From: Cepaea nemoralis
Lineage: Eukaryota; Mollusca; Gastropoda; Stylommatophora; Helicidae
Assembly (NCBI GenBank): GCA_014155875.1
Contig: JACEFZ010025088.1
Coordinates: forward strand, 1 to 64,000
Direction of reading: 5' to 3'
DNA length: 64,000 bases
Part shown: piece by piece, positions 1 to 10,529 of the stretch
Numbering within the stretch: the first letter of the stretch is position 1
Layout of the letters: each line of letters starts with the position of its first letter
Program-made: the position numbers and the translations under genes
Notes under the pieces: generated by a model
Database searches by the model: none
Seen by the model: the letters and a program-made list of their open reading frames with translations, nothing else
What the model was told of the DNA's origin: nothing

Positions 1-12
1 TAAACATTTTTA

Positions 13-413
13 TTTTTAAAACCAGTGTTCATTAAAAATAATGGATTTATTTTAGTTACGCTCAATTTTATTTCTGTACTTTTTTCGGAGTGGAACTTTT
101 GAAGTAATCGAAGCATTTGTTTTTGAACAAGCATTTTCTTGGCAGAGAGAAGGTCAGTACACAATTAAATGGGTATATTCTCGATTTTGTTTTTGTTTAA
201 AATAAAAAGTTGGCCGCGTGTGTGTCAACATCACATTTTTCATTCATTGTTGTGAGTGTGCATACCTTATGCATACCTTACACGCAGCACGCCTGTTAAA
301 ATGCAGGTTTTTTTTTTTTGGTCTAAAAAAAGAAGAAGCCTATCCTTTGAAGTACCCAGCATTTACGTTGTACCATATTTCAATATCCTCTACTATATAT
401 GTAGACAATATTT

Positions 414-496
<83 letters not shown>

Positions 497-885
497 TGTG
501 TGTGCCCTTTATCAGATTCAGATGAAATGCAATAGTTACTTAAAAATCTAATTTTCTATTTTAGTGAAAGAGAGCACATGGTGTCTGGAAGGACATTCTT
601 AAGTTAATTTTGTGTGTGTTGTTCATACTTTATGCATACCTTACACGCAGCACGCCTGTTAAAATACTGTTAAAATGCGGGTTTTTTTTCCCCCCAAAGA
701 TTTATAAACTCTTTGTCTATAGTTATTTACAGGCATATGAGTTATAATAAATAATGATACAATCTTTAAGGCATTTTCATAATTATCATGAAAGTAATGC
801 ATCTATTTAAATAGTGAAAATTTTCTAACACATCTTTTTATGTTTTTAAAACCAGTGTTCATTACAAATAATGGATTTATTTTAG
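13..885 (+). repeat. Two interleaved dispersed repeats, A and B
   Basis: A 43-bp block at 13-55 recurs at 843-885 with one mismatch. A second block at about 261-319 recurs at 624-688; it ends in a T-rich run. All copies are in the same orientation, in the order A, B, B', A'. Spacings of about 370 and 830 bp fit a degenerate tandem array with a unit near 400 bp, in which one A copy was lost or displaced by the TG array. Nothing in the rest of this stretch looks coding. Confidence 0.6.
421..504 (+). repeat. (TG)n microsatellite
   Basis: Nearly pure TG dinucleotides with one T interruption near 494. The Cys-Val open frames across it are by-products of the repeat. Confidence 0.97.
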
Positions 886-886
886 A

Positions 887-1040
887 CCGCCAGGGGCTGG
901 GCGAAGCCGGGCCGGGTCAGACAGACAGACAGACAAGCAGACAGACAGACAGATAGATAGATCCCCGCCGGGGGATGAGCGAAGCCGGGCCGGGTCAGAC
1001 AGACAGACAAGCAGACAGACAGACAGACAGACAGATAGAC

Positions 1041-1101
<61 letters not shown>

Positions 1102-1118
1102 CATACATACATACATAC

Positions 1119-1149
<31 letters not shown>

Positions 1150-1285
1150 CATACATACATACATACATACATACATACATACATACATACATACATACAT
1201 ACATACATACATACATACATACATACATACATACATACATAGATAGATCCCGCCAGAGCCTGGGCGAAGCCGGGCCGGGCAGCTA
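887..1285 (-). repeat. Three GC-rich boxes with tetranucleotide tails
   Basis: Three copies of a GC-rich box containing GCGAAGCCGGGCCGGG lie at about 887-917, 964-997 and 1248-1283. On the minus strand each of the first two is followed by TGTC/TATC repeats and the third by a long TATG/TATC/TGTC array. The box-plus-tail pattern looks like the 3' ends of a retroposon family inserted or duplicated in tandem. I do not recognise the parent element. Confidence 0.6.
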
Positions 1286-1975
<690 letters not shown>

Positions 1976-2135
1976 TAACGAAGACACAAACAATAGATTG
2001 CACGATTTATTGCCTGGCATATTTCGCTGCATCTCGTCAGGTACATACTGCAGAACTCACACAACTTACGTGAAATTAACTAGATAAATCCTTCAAGTTG
2101 AAATATACACAATTTCGCACAGTAATGTCGATTGT

Positions 2136-4543
2136 CTACCACGGTAATTTTAAGCTGACTAACATGTCTTTCTGTTTACACAATTCTGGCTTGCGTTGAT
2201 AGATCATAATTGCTTCTGCACATTTTAACAAGCGAGTATTCTGTGTTCTAAACAACACGCGAAATGCAGTCTCTCTGGACACAACATGGCGACTGGCGAC
2301 AATGTGCCTGCCGATTGAAGACGCCGGGAGCTTCCGGTGTGTCGGCTCCTCGTGGCTATCATCTCCTGTGTGTTGTATCTTGTTGACCCATTGAGGTATG
2401 TGTTCTGCCACCCGTTTGTTAAGCTGTCTCTCCGTTCGGCCAATGTAAACGGCCTGGCATCTACATGTGAATTGGTAAATACAATTGTTTGTGGCGTACA
2501 GAGGAACAGGCTCTTTGACTGTTGGTGTAGGAATGGGTACGGTTTTACATCTAATGACTGGAGTTGCCGCACAGAATGTTCGACCTACTGCTGTAGTAAG
2601 CCGGTCTTGTAGACGTTGCATTACGTCATCCCCTCGAAAGGTTAGCTGGATGAATACCTTGAGTTTAGGGACTGTAGTTACGTCTGCTTTGGGTTTGGGC
2701 TGTTGGCAATGGCGCTTTATAAATCCTGTGGAGTACCCATTCAGGTTTAAGACATTCTTCAGAGTTTCAAATTCCTCTGTCAGTGTGTCCTGGGTGCATA
2801 TCTTTCTAGCACGGTCAAACAAGGTCCGTACTAAGCCCCGTTTGTACTGGACAGGTGTGAAGCTCTGAAAATTTAGGTATTGGCCAGTCCATGTTTCTTT
2901 GCGATACACCGATCTTTGAATTGTGCCGTCTGCTCTACGTCTCATTAGAATATCTAGGAACGGTAACGCTTCGTTGTGTTCGTGTTCCATAGATAGAGAG
3001 ATGTTTTTATGCGTCTTGTTCATTGTGGCCTGAAACGATGTTGCTTGTAGCTCGTCTGTGGTGATAATTAGTATATCGTCCACATAACGCCGGTAAAAGG
3101 CCAAGTTGTTGATGTCTGAGGATCTCTTTCTTCTAAGTGTGCCATGAAGATGTCCGCTAGAATAGGACCAAGAGGACTCCCCATGGCCACTCCGTCAATT
3201 TGGCGGTATGACTTAGTTAGAAAATTGAATTGGATGTTGGCGGTACATAGTAGTAGTAGCCTCTCCAGAATAGGTGTTGGTATGCCTAATTTTAGTTTTT
3301 TGTCTTCAATGCGTTCCCTTATTATTTTCACTGTCTCCTCTAATGGAACGTTAGTGAATAGGGAGGCTATATCCATGGATGCCATGTGTTTGTTATTTAT
3401 GTCCATAGTATCCAATAATTCCACCAGTTGGAATGTATCTCTGAGTATTTTTGGATCGAAGGACTGTCGTACTGGCTTTAACATTTCGGCTAACCATCTC
3501 GCCATTCGGTGTTGTGCAGAGTTAACCATGGACAGGATAGGTCTTAGCGGGATGCCGGGCTTGTGAAGTTTGGGTAGACCGTACATCTGAGGAGTGTGCG
3601 AGCCACGTGGTGTGAGCGTTTTTGCAGTGGCCTCACTGATGAGTCCCGCATTCACAAGTGACTGGATCTCTTTCCTCATTATAGCATCCAGGTCCTCCGA
3701 CTTGTTTACTTTTTGATCTATCCTGAATTTGGATTCGTCTGACAATATTACATCCATTTTTCTCTGGTAATCTGACATGTCCATCAGTACTGTACCGCTC
3801 CATTTGTCAGGTTTCAGTATGACGAGGGTTTTGTTAGCCTTTAACGCTTTTAAGGCAGTAAGGTGTTCGTTGGTCAGCGGACACGTCTGTTTAGAGGGTG
3901 TTGTGCGATACTGGTGTTCTAAATCTACCAGTTTGGCCTTCAGCCACCCGACCGACTCAGCAGAGGTAGGTGATAACTTGGAGACTTGATCAAACAACAT
4001 TTCAAACTGTGCTTGCGACTCAACACGATTGATGTGTTTAGGCTTTATGCATAATTTTAATCCGTATGCAAGGGCCTCTGTTTCAATGTTGTTGAGTACG
4101 TATGACGATAAGTTCCTCACATACTTCTCTGGGTTGTCTAGTACTGACGTTGTTACCTTTTCAGTGCTCAGTGATTTGTTGAGGCGAGCATTCTCTGCGA
4201 TTTTCACCTTGTACACTGCTTCTGTACAGAATTTAGTGAACTTCAAGTAGCCATACAAGCTCAATTCTTGGGTGACGTAGTAGGCAGAACTGTGTGTGCG
4301 CTTCAAGTTGGCCAGCTTGGACTGGGTTTCTTCTATCTGGTTTTTTGTCAGTCGTCTCAGGTTTTTTCTTGTCGGACATATTCTGTCCGTCCTCAGAGAT
4401 CTGAAATACCGGTGAGGAAATATCCCCGTCCTTAGGCATTCCTCGAGAAATCTCAATCGACAATCCTGTAGCGATATTTTACACTTCAGCTTGAGTAATC
4501 CATCTAATCGCTTCACAGTTGGTACGACAGTCCTTCGATCCAA
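2136..4543 (-). pseudogene. Penelope-like reverse transcriptase/GIY-YIG endonuclease, one frameshift
   Basis: The long PLE copy. From 4543 leftward it encodes a lysine-rich N-terminal region, RT motifs including PLRPILSMVNS and AMGSPLGPILAD, then YRRYVDDILII carrying the YVDD catalytic motif. The C-terminal endonuclease has the PLE form of GIY-YIG (CIYQFTC, then VYIGRTERQLNKRVAEH) and ends in SLKLPW. About 800 codons are near full length for the family. A 1-bp deletion near 3125 relative to the plus copy splits it into two frames (3068-4543 and 2136-3104). The first ATG lies across the palindrome centre, so the true N-terminus may be missing. PLEs encode their own RT and a nicking endonuclease for target-primed integration. 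Confidence 0.93.
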
Positions 4544-5859
4544 AAATACTCAGAGATACATTCCAACTGGTGGAATTATTGGATACTATGGACATAAATA
4601 ACAAACACATGGCATCCATGGATATAGCCTCCCTATTCACTAACGTTCCATTAGAGGAGACAGTGAAAATAATAAGGGAACGCATTGAAGACAAAAAACT
4701 AAAATTAGGCATACCAACACCTATTCTGGAGAGGCTACTACTACTATGTACCGCCAACATCCAATTCAATTTTCTAACTAAGTCATACCGCCAAATTGAC
4801 GGAGTGGCCATGGGGAGTCCTCTTGGTCCTATTCTAGCGGACATCTTCATGGCACACTTAGAAGAAAAGAGATCCTCAGACATCAACAACTTGGCCTTTT
4901 ACCGGCGTTATGTGGACGATATACTAATTATCACCACAGACGAGCTACAAGCAACATCGTTTCAGGCCACAATGAACAAGACGCATAAAAACATCTCTCT
5001 ATCTATGGAACACGAACACAACGAAGCGTTACCGTTCCTAGATATTCTAATGAGACGTAGAGCAGACGGCACAATTCAAAGATCGGTGTATCGCAAAGAA
5101 ACATGGACTGGCCAATACCTAAATTTTCAGAGCTTCACACCTGTCCAGTACAAACGGGGCTTAGTACGGACCTTGTTTGACCGTGCTAGAAAGATATGCA
5201 CCCAGGACACACTGACAGAGGAATTTGAAACTCTGAAGAATGTCTTAAACCTGAATGGGTACTCCACAGGATTTATAAAGCGCCATTGCCAACAGCCCAA
5301 ACCCAAAGCAGACGTAACTACAGTCCCTAAACTCAAGGTATTCATCCAGCTAACCTTTCGAGGGGATGACGTAATGCAACGTCTACAAGACCGGCTTACT
5401 ACAGCAGTAGGTCGAACATTCTGTGCGGCAACTCCAGTCATTAGATGTAAAACCGTACCCATTCCTACACCAACAGTCAAAGAGCCTGTTCCTCTGTACG
5501 CCACAAACAATTGTATTTACCAATTCACATGTAGATGCCAGGCCGTTTACATTGGCCGAACGGAGAGACAGCTTAACAAACGGGTGTCAGAACACATACC
5601 TCAATGGGTCAACAAGATACAACACACAGGAGATGATAGCCACGAGGAGCCGACACACCGGAAGCTCCCGGCGTCTTCAATCGGCAGGCACATTGTCGCC
5701 AGTCGCCATGTTGTGTCCAGAGAGACTGCATTTCGCGTGTTGTTTAGAACACAGAATACTCGCTTGTTAAAATTTGCAGAAGCAATTATGATCTATCAAC
5801 GCAAGCCAGAATTGTGTAAACAGAAAGACATGTTAGTCAGCTTAAAATTACCGTGGTAG
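4522..5859 (+). CDS. 5'-truncated Penelope-like RT/endonuclease, open frame
   Basis: Open from the palindrome junction to a TAG at 5857-5859, about 446 codons. It starts in mid-RT (after the N-terminal third), keeps YVDD and the complete GIY-YIG endonuclease, and ends in SLKLPW. The protein matches the opposite copy except for two residues I could see (Ser for Ala in RVSEH and Phe for Cys in LKFAEA). No ATG exists at the junction, so it is unlikely to be expressed as such. Its 3' UTR (5860-6019) ends in the family terminus, which recurs as isolated pieces elsewhere in the window. Confidence 0.9.
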   Translation, partial: VRQSFDPKILRDTFQLVELLDTMDINNKHMASMDIASLFTNVPLEETVKIIRERIEDKKLKLGIPTPILERLLLLCTANIQFNFLTKSYRQIDGVAMGSPLGPILADIFMAHLEEKRSSDINNLAFYRRYVDDILIITTDELQATSFQATMNKTHKNISLSMEHEHNEALPFLDILMRRRADGTIQRSVYRKETWTGQYLNFQSFTPVQYKRGLVRTLFDRARKICTQDTLTEEFETLKNVLNLNGYSTGFIKRHCQQPKPKADVTTVPKLKVFIQLTFRGDDVMQRLQDRLTTAVGRTFCAATPVIRCKTVPIPTPTVKEPVPLYATNNCIYQFTCRCQAVYIGRTERQLNKRVSEHIPQWVNKIQHTGDDSHEEPTHRKLPASSIGRHIVASRHVVSRETAFRVLFRTQNTRLLKFAEAIMIYQRKPELCKQKDMLVSLKLPW

Positions 5860-6051
5860 ACAATCGACATTACTGTGCGAAATTGTGTATATTTCAACTT
5901 GAAGGATTTATCTAGTTAATTTCACGTAAGTTGTGTGAGTTCTGCAGTATGTACCTGACGAGATGCAGCGAAATATGCCAGGCAATAAATCGTGCAATCT
6001 ATTGTTTGTGTCTTCGTTATTAAAATTCACTACGGGAAAACATTGTTTTGA

Positions 6052-6063
6052 GTTTCTCTTGGT
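6052..6063 (+). repeat. Right 12-bp TSD of palindromic PLE
   Basis: Second copy of GTTTCTCTTGGT. It begins immediately after the 3' terminus of the plus-strand PLE arm. Confidence 0.92.
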
Positions 6064-8133
6064 GTAAGTTGTCCAGGCTTCACTGCCAAAAAGAAGAGTA
6101 CTAAGGACACAGGCTTGATAGACACGGACTTTTGTTTTGGCAGTAAGCTTCCTGTTCTCCCAGACTCTTTTTCTTAACCTGTTCATTGTTGTTGCTGCCT
6201 TACCAATCCGGATGTTGATTTCCTGATCTAGGGATAATTTGCTATTTACCACAGCCTAGATATGTAAAATGGTCTACTATCTCTAGTTCGGCGTCGTCAA
6301 TAAAGATTGATGGTACCCCATGTGCACCTTGTGACAAATCTGTGTCTTCTTTTTACTAATTGTTAAACCAAATTCAGAACAAGCATTCGAGAATGCAGAT
6401 AGTAGACATTGCAATTCTTCCTCAGAGTGGGTCGTAATTGCAGCATCATCTGCAAAAAGCAAATCTCTGATCAGTACGCTCCTAATACTGGTCTTGGCCT
6501 TCAATCTCTGAGCATTGTAGAGGCCGCCATCTGAGCGTGAGTGAATGTATATACCACCATCCTGATCACGAAAGGCATATTTCAGTAGAAGTGAAAAGTA
6601 TATTCCAAAGAGAGTGGGAGCTAGTACACAACCTTGCTTAACTCCACACTTGATTTCAAACTCTTCAGAAGTTGCACCATCAAACTTGATTATATCCTTC
6701 ATGCCTGTGTGGAACGATTCCACAATGGACAGAAGAGTTGGTGGGCAGCCAATCTTCTTTAGTGCCTGGAACAGACCCTCACGACTGACCAAATCAAAAA
6801 CCTTTGTGAGGTCGATGAAGGCAATGAACAGTGGTTGATTCTGTTCACGGCATTTTTCTTGCATTTGTCGCAATGAGAATATCATATCAATGGTAGACCG
6901 GTTCTGTTGAAAGCCACACTGTGATTCGGGGTAGACTTGATCTCCTAGGACTTGAAGTCTGCGCAGAACAATTCTGGCAAATACTTTTCCAACAATACAC
7001 TGAAGTGAGATACCCCTATAGTTGTTGCAGTCGCTCCGATCGCCCTTGTTCTTGTGCAGTGTTATGATGCTTTGAAATCCTGTGGGACTTGTCCTTCTCG
7101 TCAGCATAGCTCTATTAGCTGGTGGATCTGTAGAGTGAGTGTGTCTTTCCCACTCCTGATAACCTCTATTGGAATCCCATCCTTACCTGGAGCCTTGCCA
7201 GATGCAAGTTCATTTATAGCACACTTAACTTCTGTTATGGTGGGAAGTGTGTCGAGGTGGTCAAGAGTTGGTAGAGCCTCTATGGCGTTGAGGGCATCAT
7301 CCGCTAGTTTTGTCTCACTTTAGTAAAGCTCCAAATAGTGCTCTACCCATCTGTCTACCTGCTGTTTCTTATCAGTTATGATTTCTCCAGTCAAGGTTTT
7401 CAATTGTGCACTTCTTTTGATCATTGGACCACAGACTTCATTTATTCCTTCATACATGCTTCTTATGTTTCCCTTATCATTTGCGATTTGAATGGACTCA
7501 CATAACTTGATCCAATAATCATTTGCACACTGCCTGGCAGCCGTTTGCACGTCCTTCCTAGCTTGCCATAGCTCACTCAGAGTGTTACGCGTTGGTCTGT
7601 CCTTGTTTCTTAAGAGAGCTATCTTCTTCTTATCAATCAAGGGCTGCAGAGTCTGGCTGTTTGCTGCAAACTAGTCCTGCCTCTGATGACCCACAGTGCC
7701 GTAAAACCCTACGGCAGTTTTATAAAGAGTTTCCTTAAGTTGACCCCACTTTTCATTCACTGTACAATTTTCTGGTGTATCAGTGAAAGCGTCTTCAAGT
7801 TGCTTTTGAAACTGAAAGCACTTTTCAGGATCGTGAGTGTTAATAATATTAATCCTGGGGCTAGATTTGTGTTTAGCTGTGTAGATTCTCTTTGGTCTCA
7901 GTCTAACCCTTGCAACAACCAAAGAATATTCTGTATCACAGTCAGCACTGTGGTAACTTCGAGTCAATGATATATGTTTCAGATGTTGTCTCCGTGTGAT
8001 GATAAAGTCCAACTGGTGCTAATGGCCGGATCTTGGATGTTTCTATGTGACCTTATACATCTCTTTTGTTTTAAAAAAGGGGTTTGTAATACTGTCACTT
8101 GTCGTCCCGGGAGGAACGTGGAATCAACAAGTG
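6052..8133 (-). pseudogene. LINE-1a 5' part: endonuclease remnant and reverse transcriptase
   Basis: On the minus strand from 8133: the C-terminal part of an AP-type endonuclease (LVDSTFLPGRQVTVLQTPFL, then LDFIITRR and YHSADCDTEYSLV). A linker follows at 7640-7320, then the RT (7107-6283) with ITLHKNKGDRSDCNNYRGIS, FIAFIDLTKVFD, GVKQGCVLAPTLF and the catalytic LLFADDAA. The part after the RT (RVYQACVLSTLLFGSEAWTTY) runs into the PLE at 6063 and resumes at 1975. Several stops and frameshifts (for example near 7320, 7110 and 6270) make it non-functional. The 5' end is truncated at about 8133 and the N-terminal endonuclease is absent. Confidence 0.9.
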
Positions 8134-9863
8134 TATATATAAACTATGCCAACGAAAGAAATTTCTGAACGTGATGGCAACCACTAACCTGAGGTAAATA
8201 AATACCATGTATATATATTGAGATATTGTGATATGTATTATAACGGTTTTAATATAGTGATAAATTATAGTTAGATTAATTACTTTAATATAGAGTTAGA
8301 TTAGATTTAGGGAATATAATAGATTGTTTTTTTGTAGTTTAAATAAATCATTAATTTACCCACTTACTTAGGATAAAAATAGATTAGGATAGTACTTTAA
8401 ACTTAATAACAGCTAATTAAAAACTAGGATAAAAAGTTTAGATAGAAACAGTACCATTTAGGTCATTTCATTTTACTTTATTTCATTCCATCTTGATGAA
8501 CACTTTAACAACCTCATTATTTAGAATTAAAATTAGTTTATACCGTATAGGATTATACAGATGAACATACATCATGTACACCATGTAGAATAAAAATATT
8601 AATCATATTTTTTCATTTAAACATTAAAACATTATTTATAATTTTGTTACATTTCACATTATCCATTTCAGAAAGGTACATAACTCATCTCACATCATTT
8701 TTTTAGGTAGTTAGATTACTTCCCTTAAATTAGATTGATTTTGTACAACAAGTTAGATGATATAGTTAAAGAATTAGTATTAGTATTTCAGTAGAATATA
8801 GTGTTTAATAATATCAGGGTACAATCTATCAACCCTAGGTCATCCATGTAAATATTTTGTAAATACATGACTCGTGCAGTAAGTTACGCACAGTCATTAA
8901 GCTCAACTTTTTCAAACTGAGCCAAACTTGTACAGTGTCACTCCAAGGCTTTTAAATAATTGTGAGGATAAAAGATGTGTGACAGAAGTGTGAAAGTGAG
9001 AGAAAATGGAAAATATACAAGGGAGAATGAGGAAGGCAACCAGCGGATTTTTTCTGCCGCTCAACGCGACTTTTTATTATTTGTCTGCGTCAAGCGTTTG
9101 CTTTCAGTGTTGAAATGTACTGTCTCGAATGTATTTTGTGTAGTTTAGTATAAACCTTAGATAGAGTATTTTAAGTCTCATAAGACGGAAACGTAGTCAC
9201 GAATTAGTGTTATACACTTGTTTGTGGCCACATTTAACCGAATTATGGCACTTGAAAACTAACTTACATGCATATTATAGACAGACACACATGTTAGAAG
9301 TTAGATCCAAACACGCAAACAACCAGGAAAACACACATGTAAAGTACATACAGTTGTTAGAACAAAAAGAAATAACTCCGGGTCAGGGGACACAATAGAC
9401 AACGAAACACTAACTTAACAGTGAAAGATAACTTTACACGCGGAAGCGAGATAGGTAAAGCCTGTCGCACACAGCTTGTGCAAGGGTTGTTTAATATTAT
9501 ATGGGAGACATGAAGCAATTCATGTGTTGACCCTAAGGAAGTCAACTTTGTATGGGTAGTGAGTTAATTTGCTATTTGAGGGCAGGTCTTATAAGACAAT
9601 GGTCCGGTTCAGACAAACCTCTAATTAATATAATATTGCGATTGAGAAGAGGGCTCACGCCAACCAGACAAGTTTGTGGCGATTACCAGTAGCCAAGTAA
9701 AGTGATACTACATTGTGACAATAGTCAGTAGAGGTCTATTGAGGTACCCAGAACCAAGTTATCAATAGTCTTTGACAAAAATTAGATACACTAATTTTTA
9801 GAAACCTCTTGCGTCACAACCATGAGTCAAAGTTTGTAACGCAACACAGGAGGGGAGGGTGTG
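8134..9863. other. AT-rich stretch without recognisable genes
   Basis: About 1.7 kb, strongly AT-rich to about 8.9 kb and more balanced afterwards. Short open frames here show no recognisable motif. TTAGATTA/TTAGGATA-like words recur between 8270 and 8460, suggesting an old simple repeat. No gene is supported. Confidence 0.6.
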
Positions 9864-10503
9864 TGTCAAAGACTCAGTTATATAGGAGTGAAGACCACCC
9901 TGAATGAGTGGTCTACCTCAAGCAGATTAGAGGTAACCCAGTGCCCCTACATGAGGGCAGGGTAGGTGTAGGGAAGAGATAGGAAGGGGACTACCAAACA
10001 GTTCTCTCATGAGACACGGAGGTGTCAACCAGAGAGTAAGCACTCTGGTCACGGCATATTCACGCCAACGTGATAGACACGGAGAAGTGGAATGCCACTC
10101 AAGAGTAGACGGCTACTCTAAGCGTGCTGAGTGATGCAGCACGCAAAAGCCGAAATACGCACAAGGTCCCGCCGCGTGCTGTGTAGTCACGCGGAGAAGA
10201 AAAGTCAGACAGGGGACAGACTTCGTAGCGAGCGCATCGTTTAGCGTCGATGCGTGTTTCTTTAGCCGAGTAGATAGAGTTAGCAGTAGGGTTAGGAAAC
10301 GACTAGTGATAGGCAATTCTGTGTATTCATGTGTGATTTAATAGCGACCGTTTTGTGCATTGATGTAATGTAAAGAGCCAGTGGCAATAAAATGTGTAAT
10401 CAATTCCTCTCGTACGACTTACAATCTTTTTGTGTGGTGCGAGAGAAGTTTATCCCGTAATGCCTGAAGCATCGCTTGATGACAGGCTAGGATTAAAGTG
10501 TCA
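9864..10503 (-). mobile_element. LTR of gypsy element 1 (minus orientation)
   Basis: On the minus strand it starts TGACACTTTAATCC and ends CTTTGACA, a TG...CA boundary, 640 bp. The same sequence occurs in reverse orientation at 16235-16868. It sits at the 3' side of the minus-strand gag-pol remnant, as expected for a 3' LTR. An open frame of 67 codons in it is shared by both copies but shows no recognisable protein and is probably LTR composition. Confidence 0.8.
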
Positions 10504-10529
10504 CTTTAGGCATTACGGGATAAACTTCT
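10443..10529. repeat. 22-bp inverted repeat at pol/LTR junction
   Basis: 10443-10464 and 10508-10529 are perfect reverse complements separated by 43 bp. The inner arm is an extra piece of LTR sequence fused to the end of pol, where the frame reads TTKKFIP and stops. This marks the place where the 3' part of pol was lost and an inverted LTR fragment joined. Confidence 0.8.

Larger units (their letters stand above)
1976..6051. mobile_element. Palindromic Penelope-like element insertion
   Basis: A 4.08-kb insertion in a LINE, bounded by a 12-bp TSD. It consists of a longer minus-strand PLE copy (about 1976-4521) and a 5'-truncated plus-strand copy (about 4522-6019), joined 5' end to 5' end. The two arms of about 1.5 kb (1976-3472 and 4522-6019) are nearly identical; I noticed only a 1-bp indel and about two substitutions. 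Both outer ends are the element's 3' UTR. The right end runs about 32 bp further, to TCAAAACAATG on the minus strand, than the left. Inverted partial copies (pseudo-LTRs) are known for Penelope elements. Confidence 0.9.

Noticed and set aside
10113..10316. 67-codon frame repeated at 16425-16628 as a conserved small protein
   Set aside because: Conservation is explained by both copies being the same LTR; no known motif.
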